Source: Nocardioides sp. (GTDB lineage Bacteria > Actinomycetota > Actinomycetes > Propionibacteriales > Nocardioidaceae). From it: DNA of 11,867 nt. The notes under the pieces were generated by a model. It was not told where the DNA came from and ran no database searches. It saw only the letters and a list, made by a program, of their open reading frames with translations. The stretch's first letter is position 1; every line of letters begins with the position of its first letter. Positions 1 to 6,963 of the stretch are shown piece after piece. Made by a program: the position numbers and the translations under genes. The stretch spans positions 1-11,867 of the forward strand of contig JASLDK010000212.1 of assembly GCA_030145945.1 (NCBI GenBank), read 5' to 3'.

Positions 1-632
1 TCGGCTGGTTCGGCTTCAACGCCGGCTCGGCGCTCGGCGCCAACAACACGGCAGCGATCGTCTTCGTCAACACACTTCTCGCCGGATGCACCGGCCTGCT
101 GGCCTGGCTGGGTGTCGAGCGGCATCGGGATGGTCACGCCACCTCCTTCGGCGCCGCGTCCGGAGTCGTCGCGGGGCTGGTGGCGATCACGCCGTCGTGC
201 GGGACGGTCACTCCGATCGGCGCGATGCTCGTCGGTCTCGCGGCGGGGTCTGTCTGTGCGCTCGCGGTGGGGCTGAAGTACCGGTTCCGGTACGACGACT
301 CGCTGGACGTCGTCGGCGTCCACCTCGTCGGAGGACTGGTCGGCACCATCATCGTCGGACTGCTTGCGTCGTCGTCCGTCACGGTTGTCGACGGTCTCTT
401 CTACGGCGGCGGCGTCGACCAGCTCGGCAAGCAGTTGCTGGCTGCCGGAGTGACCCTGGCCTTCTCCTTCACGATGACCGCGCTGATCGTGTGGGGGTTG
501 GAGAGGACGATCGGTTTCCGGGTCGATCCCGAGCACGAGGTGGCCGGCGTCGACCTCGTCATCCATGCTGAGACGGCCTATGACCTGCACACCGCCACCG
601 GTGGTGCCCGGCCACACTTCGGGCAGGGCTGA
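1..632 (+). CDS. amt: Ammonium transporter (Amt/MEP family), 3' part
   Basis: The start lies before the window; the frame is open from base 3 and gives 209 residues ending in TGA at 630-632. Amt channels conduct ammonium/ammonia across the cytoplasmic membrane. Family signatures visible are GWFGFNAGS at the left edge, an ITPSCG motif (fragment residues about 61-66), and the second pore histidine in GVHLVGG (about residue 107), between hydrophobic segments that fit the last five or so membrane helices. The cytoplasmic tail after the last helix keeps the pattern R-V-x3-E-x-E-x-A-G-V-D-x4-H-x-E-x-A-Y that contacts PII proteins in characterised Amt/PII pairs. glnD starts 18 nt downstream in the same frame, suggesting co-transcription. 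The family is clear; substrate preference and the missing N-terminal half cannot be judged. Confidence 0.95.
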   Translation, partial: GWFGFNAGSALGANNTAAIVFVNTLLAGCTGLLAWLGVERHRDGHATSFGAASGVVAGLVAITPSCGTVTPIGAMLVGLAAGSVCALAVGLKYRFRYDDSLDVVGVHLVGGLVGTIIVGLLASSSVTVVDGLFYGGGVDQLGKQLLAAGVTLAFSFTMTALIVWGLERTIGFRVDPEHEVAGVDLVIHAETAYDLHTATGGARPHFGQG

Positions 633-650
633 CCCGACGATGGCAGAGCG

Positions 651-2885
651 ATGACCGGCGCGGAGCGAGCCGAACGGACGAAGGCCGCGGACGACCTCTG
701 CGCCCGGGCGTACGCCGACGCGGCCGGTCCCGACGCGGGGGTGGCGTTGGTGGCGGTCGGTGGCTACGGCCGCGGCGAGCTGGCGCCGTACTCCGACCTC
801 GACGTCGTGCTGGTGGTCGACGACGGGGTGGACCTGTCGTCGTGGATTCTGCTCGCCGAGCAGGTCTGGTATCCGCTGTGGGACTCGGGAGCCAAGCTCG
901 ACCATGCCGTTCGCACGCTGCCCGAGATGCTGGACGCAGCCGGTCAGGACGTCCGGGTCGCTTCCGGTCTGCTGGACGCGCGCCATCTCGCCGGTGACCC
1001 CGCCCTGACGCTGCGCCTGCGGTCGTCGGCTCTGACGCAGTGGCGCCGCCGAGCCCGCCAATGCCTGCCAGAACTCCATGAACTGGTGCGCAATCGGCAC
1101 CGGCTCGTGGGGGAGTTGGCTCATCTGTCGCTGCCCGAGCTCAAGGAGGCGGAGGGCGGCCTGCGTGATGCCACCGTGCTCCGGAGCCTCACTGCCACCT
1201 GGCTGGTCGACGTCCCTTCGGCAGATCTCGAACGCTGCCGTCAGCAACTCCTCGACATTCGTGACCTCCTGCACGTTGCCGCGGGGCGGGGGAGTGACCG
1301 GATCGCGCCCGAGCACTGGCGCCCGCTCGCCGCAGGGCTCGGGCTCCCGGATGAGGCCGCGGCGCAGCGCACCGTCCGGGAACTCGGTCGACGGGTCGCC
1401 CACCTGTCGCAGCTCGCCTGGCGGCGCGCCGATGACGCGGTACGACGTACCCCTGCCGCGCGTCCACGGCGCCCCGCGCTCGAACGGGTGGCCCCGGGCG
1501 TCGCCCTGTCCCGGGACGAGATCGTGCTGGAGGCCGGAGCCAGGCCGGCCGACGACCCTGTCCTGCTGTTGCGAGCTGCGGCCGAGGCGGCGGTGCGCGA
1601 CGTCGTCCTCGCGCCGTCGACCGCGGCGCGTCTGGCGCGCGAGGGTGCACCGCTGCCCGCGCCCTGGCCTGACGAGGCCCGCCAGCAGTTCGTGCGACTG
1701 CTGGCTGCCGGTCCCGGGCTGTTGCCCGTGTGGCACACACTCGAGGAGACCGGCGCGCTGGAGCGGATCGTGCCCGAGTGGGAACGGATCCGGCTGTTGC
1801 CACATGCGTCGGCGATCCACAGGTACACCGTGGATCGGCACGTCGTGGAGACCTGCATCGAGGCGGCGGCGCTGATCCGTGACGTCTCCCGGCCCGACGT
1901 CCTCCTGGTGGCCGCTCTGCTCCACGACATCGGCAAGGGCGGACTGACCGAGCACAGCCGGGCCGGGGAGCCGCTTGCCCGGGACATCGCCACCCGGATG
2001 GGATTCGCCCCCGACGAGGTCGCCCTGATCGCCCAACTCGTGCGCTGGCACCTGCTGCTCGCCGACATGGCCACGACGCGTGACCCTGACGATCCCGCCA
2101 CCATTGACGCCTTGATCGCGCACATCGACACTCCGGATGCGCTGTCCCTGCTCACTGCACTCACCGAGGCCGACGCGAAGGCGGCCTCGCCCAAGGCGTG
2201 GTCGTCGTGGCGGGCGGGCCTGATCCACGACCTGTCGCGTCGTGCGCGGGCGGCTCTCATCCAGGGGAGCTTCCCTCCGCCCCTCGCCATGGATGAGATC
2301 CCTATTCCGCGAGACGTCAGCGGCCGTGAGATCTCGATCGCGGTCGAGCCGGTGGGCGACGGATCGCGGGTGACCGTCGTCGGAGTCGACCGGGTCGGCC
2401 TGCTCGCCGACATCGCGGCCGTCTTCGCCTTGCGCCGGGTCACGGTGCGGGCCGCTCGGCTGTGGTCGCAGGAGGACTACGGAGTGTCGGTTTGGGACGT
2501 CGATGACGGCGACCTCGACCCCCGCGCCTTGCGCGACCGGTTCGACGCGATCACGTCCGGACGTCTCGACGTGGCGGCCAGGATCAGCCGACGTGCCGGA
2601 TCGGGCGACCTGGACCCGACCGTCGTCGTGCGCCCCGAGGCCAGCGACCAGGCGACCGTCATCGAGGTTCGGGCCGCCGACCGCCTCGGGGTCGTGTACG
2701 TCGTCAGCGCCGCGCTGGCGTCCCTCGACATGACCGTGCGCTCGGCCCACATCTCGACGCTCGGCCCGCAGGCCGTGGACGTGTTCTACGTCCAGGAGGT
2801 CGCAGCGGGCGGGCTGTCCGAGACGCGCGCAGCGCAGGCAGCACATGCCGTCCGCACCGCGATCAGCGGGACCATCGGCGCCTGA
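651..2885 (+). CDS. glnD: [Protein-PII] uridylyltransferase / uridylyl-removing enzyme
   Basis: GlnD senses glutamine and modifies or demodifies PII proteins (adenylylation of GlnK in some actinobacteria), setting nitrogen status. The 744-aa protein has all expected domains: a nucleotidyltransferase motif GGYGRGELAPYSDLD (residues 37-51) with the two metal-binding Asp, a conserved EGGLRD (168-173), an HD phosphohydrolase domain (about 385-500, with H425-D426 in LLHDIGKGG), and two C-terminal ACT domains (about 573-640 and 668-744; cores VDRVGLLADIAAVFA and ADRLGVVYVVSAALA). It is somewhat shorter than the E. coli enzyme because the N-terminal extension is short. ATG 651 is the only start before the catalytic motif that follows the amt stop, and no strong Shine-Dalgarno precedes it, so coupling to amt is likely. 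In many actinobacteria the order is amt-PII-glnD; here no PII gene intervenes. Confidence 0.96.
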   Translation: MTGAERAERTKAADDLCARAYADAAGPDAGVALVAVGGYGRGELAPYSDLDVVLVVDDGVDLSSWILLAEQVWYPLWDSGAKLDHAVRTLPEMLDAAGQDVRVASGLLDARHLAGDPALTLRLRSSALTQWRRRARQCLPELHELVRNRHRLVGELAHLSLPELKEAEGGLRDATVLRSLTATWLVDVPSADLERCRQQLLDIRDLLHVAAGRGSDRIAPEHWRPLAAGLGLPDEAAAQRTVRELGRRVAHLSQLAWRRADDAVRRTPAARPRRPALERVAPGVALSRDEIVLEAGARPADDPVLLLRAAAEAAVRDVVLAPSTAARLAREGAPLPAPWPDEARQQFVRLLAAGPGLLPVWHTLEETGALERIVPEWERIRLLPHASAIHRYTVDRHVVETCIEAAALIRDVSRPDVLLVAALLHDIGKGGLTEHSRAGEPLARDIATRMGFAPDEVALIAQLVRWHLLLADMATTRDPDDPATIDALIAHIDTPDALSLLTALTEADAKAASPKAWSSWRAGLIHDLSRRARAALIQGSFPPPLAMDEIPIPRDVSGREISIAVEPVGDGSRVTVVGVDRVGLLADIAAVFALRRVTVRAARLWSQEDYGVSVWDVDDGDLDPRALRDRFDAITSGRLDVAARISRRAGSGDLDPTVVVRPEASDQATVIEVRAADRLGVVYVVSAALASLDMTVRSAHISTLGPQAVDVFYVQEVAAGGLSETRAAQAAHAVRTAISGTIGA

Positions 2886-2887
2886 AC

Positions 2888-2893
2888 TAGGGT
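2888..2893 (+). promoter_or_regulatory. Candidate -10 element for ffh
   Basis: TAGGGT lies just after the glnD stop and matches the actinobacterial TANNNT -10 pattern. Transcription starting about 7 nt later would leave a leader of roughly 33 nt before the ffh TTG start. No convincing -35 is visible, so this rests on the hexamer and its position only. Confidence 0.35.
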
Positions 2894-2920
2894 GGAGGTG
2901 GCCTTTTCCCTCTCAACGCC

Positions 2921-2924
2921 GAGG
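2921..2924 (+). promoter_or_regulatory. Ribosome binding site deciding the ffh TTG start
   Basis: GAGG lies 8 nt before the TTG at 2933. No ATG or GTG is nearby in frame that would give the conserved N-terminus MFATLSDRL, so this site supports initiation at TTG. Confidence 0.6.
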
Positions 2925-2932
2925 ACCTGCAC

Positions 2933-4510
2933 TTGTTCGCCACACTGTCCGACCGCCTCAACGCGACCTTCAAGAACCTTCGCGGCAAGGGACGGCTCTC
3001 CGAGGCCGACATCGACGCAACCGCCCGGGAGATCCGGATCGCGCTGCTCGAGGCAGACGTCGCGCTGCCGGTCGTCAAGGAGTTCGTGACCGCGGTCAAG
3101 GAGCGGGCCCGCGGCGAGGAGGTCAGCGGTGCGCTGAACCCCGCGCAGCAGGTCATCAAGATCGTCAACGACGAGTTGATCGAGATCCTCGGTGGCGAGA
3201 CCCGTCGCCTGCGCTATGCCAAGAGCGGCCCGACGGTCATCATGCTCGCCGGTCTGCAGGGTGCCGGAAAGACCACGCTCGCCGCGAAGCTCGCGCTGTG
3301 GCTCAAGGAGCAGGGCAAGACGCCGATGCTGGTCGCCTGCGACCTCCAGCGTCCCAACGCGGTGCAGCAGTTGCAGGTCAACGGCGAGAAGGTCGGCGTC
3401 CCTGTCTATGCGCCCGAGCCGGGCAACGGCATCGGTGACCCGGTCTCCGTCGCGAAGGCCTCGATCGAGGAGGCCAAGCGCAAGCTGCACGACGTCGTGA
3501 TCGTCGACACCGCGGGTCGTCTCGGCGTCGACGCCGAGATGATGGCGCAGGCCGCCGGCATCCGCGACGCCGTCCAGCCTGACGAGGTCCTCTTCGTCGT
3601 CGACGCGATGATCGGTCAGGACGCGCTGATCACCGCGCAGGCCTTCCTCGACGGTGTCGGGTACGACGGCGTGGTTCTCACCAAGCTCGACGGTGACGCC
3701 CGCGGTGGTGCTGCCCTGTCCATCCGCCAGGTCACCGGCCGTCCGGTCATGTTCGCCTCCTCCGGCGAGAAGATGACCGACTTCGACGTCTTCCACCCCG
3801 ACCGGATGGCCTCGCGCATCCTCGACATGGGCGACGTCCTGACCCTGATCGAGCAGGCTGAGAAGGCCTTCGACCAGGACGAGGCCATGAAGGCCGCGGA
3901 GAAGCTCACCCAGGGCGACTTCACGCTCGACGACTTCCTGTCGCAGATGCAGCAGTTGAAGAAGCTCGGCTCGATGCAGAAGATCCTCGGGATGCTGCCC
4001 GGCATGGGTCAGATCCGCGAGCAGCTCGAGAACTTCGACGAGCGCGAGATCGATCGGGTCGAAGCGGTCATCCGCTCGATGACGCCCGCCGAGCGAGCGA
4101 ACCCGAAGCTGATCGACGGCTCGCGCCGGGCACGCATCGCCAAGGGGTCGGGTCGCACCGTCTCCGACGTCAACAACCTCGTCGACCGCTTCTTCGAGGC
4201 GCGCAAGATGATGATGCAGATGGCCCGCGGCGGCGGCATGCCGGGGATGCCCGGAATGCCGGGGATGCCCGGAATGGGTGGCCCCGGTGGCGGCAAGCGG
4301 GTCAGCGCCAAGCAGAAGGCCAAGCAGACCAAGGGCAAGGGTGCGCGCAAGTCGGGCAACCCGGCCAAGGCTGCGCAGGAGGCCGCAGCAGCCAAGGAGA
4401 AGGCAGCCGCCGCCACGCCGAACCCGTTCGGGATCGGGCAGGACATCGACTACGAGGCAGCGGCAGAGAACCTGCAACTTCCCAAGGACTTCTCCAAGTT
4501 CCTGAAGTGA
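2933..4510 (+). CDS. ffh: Signal recognition particle GTPase Ffh (SRP54)
   Basis: Ffh binds SRP RNA and signal sequences of nascent chains and, with FtsY, delivers ribosomes to the Sec translocon. The 525-aa protein has an N domain (about 1-90), a G domain with P-loop GLQGAGKTT (107-115), the DLQRPNA motif (137-143), DTAGR (192-196) and TKLD (250-253), and a Met-rich M domain (about 300-432) with the RNA-binding region SGRTVSDVN. After the M domain come a short MPG repeat (436-447) and a basic, Ala-rich tail ending in a hydrophobic KDFSKFLK; such tails are common in actinobacterial Ffh. The start is TTG with GAGG 8 nt upstream; the N-terminus MFATLSDRL matches the family. The stop overlaps the next gene by 4 nt (GTGA), suggesting translational coupling. 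FtsY and SRP RNA are not in the window. Confidence 0.97.
   Translation: MFATLSDRLNATFKNLRGKGRLSEADIDATAREIRIALLEADVALPVVKEFVTAVKERARGEEVSGALNPAQQVIKIVNDELIEILGGETRRLRYAKSGPTVIMLAGLQGAGKTTLAAKLALWLKEQGKTPMLVACDLQRPNAVQQLQVNGEKVGVPVYAPEPGNGIGDPVSVAKASIEEAKRKLHDVVIVDTAGRLGVDAEMMAQAAGIRDAVQPDEVLFVVDAMIGQDALITAQAFLDGVGYDGVVLTKLDGDARGGAALSIRQVTGRPVMFASSGEKMTDFDVFHPDRMASRILDMGDVLTLIEQAEKAFDQDEAMKAAEKLTQGDFTLDDFLSQMQQLKKLGSMQKILGMLPGMGQIREQLENFDEREIDRVEAVIRSMTPAERANPKLIDGSRRARIAKGSGRTVSDVNNLVDRFFEARKMMMQMARGGGMPGMPGMPGMPGMGGPGGGKRVSAKQKAKQTKGKGARKSGNPAKAAQEAAAAKEKAAAATPNPFGIGQDIDYEAAAENLQLPKDFSKFLK
4238..4273 (+). repeat. Two perfect 18-bp tandem units inside ffh
   Basis: The unit ATGCCGGGGATGCCCGGA occurs twice in a row and encodes MPGMPG twice, just after the M domain. 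Being in frame and a multiple of 3, the copy number could vary between strains without a frameshift. Met/Gly/Pro-rich segments at this place are common in Ffh proteins, so this is probably a flexible linker. Confidence 0.9.
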
Positions 4511-4872
4511 GCACGCTGATCGTCGACGGCGCGAATGTCGTCGGCGCTCGCCCTGACGGCTGGTGGAAGGACCGCGCCGGCGCCGCGGCACGGTTGCACG
4601 AACAACTGCTGGTCGCCGACATCGAGTACGACGTCGTCGTGCTGGTCCTCGAGGGGCAGGCCAAGGGTGGTGTGCGTGCCGGCAGGGATGCGCACGTCCG
4701 CACGGTGCACGCGCCGAAGGACGGCGACGCGACGATCGTCGAGGAGGCCCGCAAGGCCGCCGAGAAGGGCGGTCGGGTGGTCGTCGTGACGGCTGACCGG
4801 GCGCTCGATGCCCGGGTGTACGGCGTCGGCGCCACGACCCTGTCGCCGACCTGGTTGCTGGCCCACCTCTGA
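4507..4872 (+). CDS. Small NYN/PIN-like putative nuclease
   Basis: This 121-aa protein looks like a minimal NYN/YacP-type PIN-fold domain. It opens with a beta strand ending in the acidic motif LIVDGANVVG (D7, N10), has GDATIVEEA (D74) in the middle, and VVVVTADRALDARV (D97, D101) after another strand; this spacing of Asp residues fits the metal-binding centre of the PIN/NYN superfamily, whose members cut RNA. There is no signal peptide or membrane segment. The GTG start overlaps the ffh stop (GTGA), so translation is probably coupled to ffh. The superfamily call is fairly secure from motifs; substrate and role are unknown, and a link to SRP or ribosome-associated RNA is suggested only by position. 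Confidence 0.8.
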   Translation: MSTLIVDGANVVGARPDGWWKDRAGAAARLHEQLLVADIEYDVVVLVLEGQAKGGVRAGRDAHVRTVHAPKDGDATIVEEARKAAEKGGRVVVVTADRALDARVYGVGATTLSPTWLLAHL

Positions 4873-4896
4873 CTCCCGCTCCGCCGCCGCGCGCGG

Positions 4897-4902
4897 TAGC
4901 GT
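4897..4902 (+). promoter_or_regulatory. -10 element, leaderless-type start of the amidohydrolase gene
   Basis: TAGCGT (TANNNT pattern) is followed by exactly 7 nt and then the GTG start at 4910, the spacing expected if transcription begins at the start codon. No Shine-Dalgarno is found immediately before this GTG. Confidence 0.55.
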
Positions 4903-4909
4903 CGCCAGG

Positions 4910-5992
4910 GTGAGTGTGCTGCGGTTCTCCGGTCCGGTCCTGCCTGACGGCGAGGTCAGGGAGTTCTACGTCGTCGACGGACACATCACCCATCAACGTC
5001 CGGCCGGGTTGCAGGGAGCGGAGACTGCCGCCGAGGGCTGGATCGTCCCCGGGCTCGTCGACGCCCACAACCATCTCGGACTCGAGGACGGGGGAGCGGT
5101 CGACGACGTCGAGATCGAGCGGACCGCGATCGCGGACCGCGACAACGGCGTCCTCCTGACCCGCGACTGTGGCTCGCCCGCCGACACCCGGTGGGTCCAT
5201 GAACGGGAAGACCTGCCACGGCTGATCAGGTGCGGTCGTCATGTTGCGCGCACCCGGCGCTATCTGCGCGACTACGGCGTCGAGGTCGAGCCGGACGCAC
5301 TGGTCGACACCGTCGCCGAGCAGGCCCTGGCGGGTGATGGCTGGGTGAAGCTCGTGGGGGACTGGATCTCGCGTGAGGAGGGCGACCTCGCGCCCTCCTT
5401 CCCCGCCGAGGTGGTGACCGCGGCGATCCAGGTCGCCCATGCCCACGGTGCGAAGGTGACCGCCCACTGCTTCGGCGCCGCGTCGCTCGGACCGCTCCTC
5501 GACGCCCAGATCGACTGCATCGAGCACGGGACCGGCCTCACCGCTGCCCACCTGGACCAGATGGTCGCCCAGGGCGTTGCGTTGGTGCCGACGGTGCTGC
5601 AGACAGCGAAGTTCCCGGAATTCGTCGAGGCCGCAGGGGCCAAGTTCCCGACGTATGCCGCGACCATGGACTCCCTCTACGCGAACCGTCGCGAGGTCCT
5701 GATGAACGCGTACGATGCCGGCGTGGCGCTCTTCGTCGGCAGCGACGGCGGCGGCAGCGCACGGCACGGCGTCCTCCACGAGGAGATCCTCGCGATGGCC
5801 GAGATGGGGCTGCCCAACGACTACGTGCTGGGGGCCGCGTCGTGGCGCGGACGCGCCTGGTTGGGTTGGAATCCGGGTCTCGACGAGGGCGATCCGGCCG
5901 ACTTCGTGGTCTATCCGCGGAACCCGGTCGACGACCTGTCGGTGCTCGCCGAACCTGCTCGCGTGGTTCTGCGCGGCAAGGTCGTGGCCTGA
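4910..5992 (+). CDS. Metal-dependent amidohydrolase (imidazolonepropionase/prolidase-like)
   Basis: The 360-aa protein carries the complete metal-ligand set of the amidohydrolase superfamily with a carboxylated lysine: HxH in VDAHNHLG (H53, H55), K147 in GWVKLVGD, H186 in VTAHCFG, H206 in CIEHGTGL, and D279 in FVGSDGGG. The N-terminal strand region (1-45) and C-terminal DPADFVVYPRNPVDDLSVL form the usual beta-sandwich flanking the TIM barrel. Relatives hydrolyse cyclic amides or dipeptides; the sequence does not settle the substrate. No signal peptide, so it is probably cytoplasmic. I chose GTG 4910 because the reading frame upstream overlaps the previous gene, the conserved fold begins immediately after it, and a -10 element sits 7 nt before it. 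It has its own promoter and looks like an insertion in an otherwise translation/export neighbourhood. Confidence 0.88.
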   Translation: MSVLRFSGPVLPDGEVREFYVVDGHITHQRPAGLQGAETAAEGWIVPGLVDAHNHLGLEDGGAVDDVEIERTAIADRDNGVLLTRDCGSPADTRWVHEREDLPRLIRCGRHVARTRRYLRDYGVEVEPDALVDTVAEQALAGDGWVKLVGDWISREEGDLAPSFPAEVVTAAIQVAHAHGAKVTAHCFGAASLGPLLDAQIDCIEHGTGLTAAHLDQMVAQGVALVPTVLQTAKFPEFVEAAGAKFPTYAATMDSLYANRREVLMNAYDAGVALFVGSDGGGSARHGVLHEEILAMAEMGLPNDYVLGAASWRGRAWLGWNPGLDEGDPADFVVYPRNPVDDLSVLAEPARVVLRGKVVA

Positions 5993-6000
5993 GGGCTGGC

Positions 6001-6052
6001 CTGATTTCTGCTCCGTGGACCGTGCGTGGCAGAATCAGCGGCTGAGTTCTGC
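6001..6052 (+). repeat. Three-copy repeat upstream of rpsP (two direct, one inverted)
   Basis: CTGATTTCTGC (6001-6011) and CTGAGTTCTGC (6042-6052) are direct repeats matching at 10 of 11 bases, 41 bp apart. Between them GCAGAATCAG (6029-6038) is an inverted copy lacking one base. The inverted copy could pair with either flank: 6029-6039 with 6041-6052 around one central base (one bulge), or 6001-6011 with 6029-6038 around a 17-nt loop. The block lies between the amidohydrolase gene and rpsP and overlaps the likely rpsP promoter. It may be an operator, an alternative-hairpin element or simply promoter structure. Confidence 0.6.
6006..6035 (+). promoter_or_regulatory. Candidate rpsP promoter
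   Basis: The -10-like CAGAAT (6030-6035) lies 18 nt after TTCTGC (6006-6011), which takes the -35 place. The same layout (TTCTCC, 17 nt, GAGGAT) occurs upstream of rplS. Neither hexamer is close to the TTGACA/TANNNT consensus, so the case rests on the match between two ribosomal-protein genes. The predicted leader before the GTG start is about 124 nt (from about 6042). Confidence 0.4.
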
Positions 6053-6148
6053 GCCGTCGGTCCCTCTCAACCGAAGGTTCAGGACCCATCCGAGTCCGGG
6101 CACCGGTGTCCCCACCTGGTTGTCCGATTCTCACCCACCACCATTCTC

Positions 6149-6154
6149 AAGGAG
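6149..6154 (+). promoter_or_regulatory. Ribosome binding site deciding the rpsP start
   Basis: AAGGAG lies 11 nt before GTG 6166. Together with the conserved S16 N-terminus AVKIRLKR it excludes an upstream in-frame start at 6106. Confidence 0.7.
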
Positions 6155-6165
6155 ACACCACAAAC

Positions 6166-6651
6166 GTGGCCGTCAAGATTCGTCTGAAGCGCCTGGGCAA
6201 GGTCCGGGTTCCGCAGTACCGCATCGTCATCGTCGACTCGCGCAAGAAGCGCGACGGCGCGGTGATCGAGGAGATCGGCAAGTACCACCCCAAGGAGGAC
6301 CCGTCGTACATCGACGTCGTCTCCGAGCGGGCGCAGTACTGGCTGGGTGTCGGCGCGCAGCCGACCGAGGCCGTCGAGGCGATCCTCAAGGTCACCGGTG
6401 ACTGGCAGAAGTTCAAGGGCGTCGACGGCGCCGAGGGCACCCTCAAGGTCAAGGAGCCCAAGCGCGACAAGCTCGAGGTCTTCAACGAGGCCCTCAAGGA
6501 GGCCGCCAACGAGCCCAAGGCTTCCGCGGTGACCGCCAAGAAGAAGGCCGAGAAGAAGGTCGAGGAGGCGCCGGCCGAGGCCGCTGCCGCGGAGACCCCC
6601 GCCGAGGAGCCGGCCGCCGAGGCTGCCGACGCCGAGACGACCGAGGCCTGA
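6166..6651 (+). CDS. rpsP: 30S ribosomal protein S16
   Basis: S16 binds 16S rRNA early and stabilises the 5' and central domains of the 30S subunit. The S16 core fills residues 1-80 (MAVKIRLKRLGKVRVPQYRI, then DSRKKRDGAVIEEIGKYHP and a later QPTEAV). The remaining 80 residues, including KEPKRDKLEVFNEALKEA and a low-complexity Ala/Glu/Pro tail, form a long acidic extension seen in actinobacterial S16; total length is 161 aa against about 80-90 aa in E. coli. GTG 6166 was chosen because the conserved N-terminus begins there with AAGGAG upstream. khpA follows after 4 nt, so the two are certainly co-transcribed. The upstream region carries a three-copy repeat and a probable promoter. Confidence 0.97.
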   Translation: MAVKIRLKRLGKVRVPQYRIVIVDSRKKRDGAVIEEIGKYHPKEDPSYIDVVSERAQYWLGVGAQPTEAVEAILKVTGDWQKFKGVDGAEGTLKVKEPKRDKLEVFNEALKEAANEPKASAVTAKKKAEKKVEEAPAEAAAAETPAEEPAAEAADAETTEA

Positions 6652-6655
6652 GTCG

Positions 6656-6895
6656 ATGCTGGCTGACGCGCTGGAGCACCTCGTCCGCGGAGTGGTCGAC
6701 CACCCCGACGACGTCGTCGTGCGCGACAAGCAGCTGCGTCGCGGCTCCGTGCTCGAGGTCCGGGTCCACCCCGACGACCTCGGCAAGGTGATCGGGCGCA
6801 GCGGTCGCACCGCGACCGCGTTCCGCACCGTGATCGGAGCCCTCGCCGGCAACAGCGGCACCCGCGTCGACTTCGTCGACACCGACCGCCGCTGA
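6656..6895 (+). CDS. khpA: KH-domain RNA-binding protein KhpA (YlqC family)
   Basis: This 79-aa protein is a single KH domain. The RNA-binding loop GxxG is seen as GRSG (47-50) within GKVIGRSGRTATAFRTV, preceded by the strand SVLEVRVHPDDL and an N-terminal helix LADALEHLVRGVVDHPDDV. In other bacteria KhpA pairs with KhpB/Jag and binds many RNAs; its place between rpsP and rimM is conserved in Gram-positive bacteria. The start ATG is 4 nt after the rpsP stop, with a GAGG about 9 nt upstream inside rpsP. A strong hairpin terminator follows 14 nt after its stop, so it is probably the last gene of the rpsP transcript. Confidence 0.95.
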   Translation: MLADALEHLVRGVVDHPDDVVVRDKQLRRGSVLEVRVHPDDLGKVIGRSGRTATAFRTVIGALAGNSGTRVDFVDTDRR

Positions 6896-6909
6896 GCAGA
6901 TCCCATCCG

Positions 6910-6939
6910 AACAGCCCCGCACCGATGTGCGGGGCTGTT
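6910..6939 (+). terminator. 13-bp perfect hairpin terminator after khpA
   Basis: AACAGCCCCGCAC (6910-6922) and GTGCGGGGCTGTT (6927-6939) are exact reverse complements around the tetraloop CGAT. The U-tract after it is weak (TTCGCATTTCC), as is usual in high-GC actinobacteria. It separates rpsP-khpA from rimM-trmD. Confidence 0.85.
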
Positions 6940-6950
6940 CGCATTTCCGG

Positions 6951-6956
6951 GAGAAT
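6951..6956 (+). promoter_or_regulatory. Candidate -10 element, leaderless-type start of rimM
   Basis: GAGAAT lies exactly 7 nt before the rimM GTG at 6964. It keeps A2 and T6 of TANNNT but not the first T. The position just behind a terminator makes a fresh promoter plausible. Confidence 0.4.
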
Positions 6957-6963
6957 GGCGGGC

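Noticed and set aside
2786..5779. Minus-strand ORF of 997 codons opposite glnD, ffh, the NYN gene and the amidohydrolase gene
   Set aside because: It overlaps four well-supported genes, its product is low-complexity Arg/Gly/Leu/Asp-rich sequence without domains, and long antisense frames are expected in GC-rich coding DNA where third-position G/C removes stops.
6106..6165. Upstream ATG for rpsP adding 20 residues
   Set aside because: The added residues are not S16-like, and AAGGAG plus the conserved AVKIRLKR point to GTG 6166.
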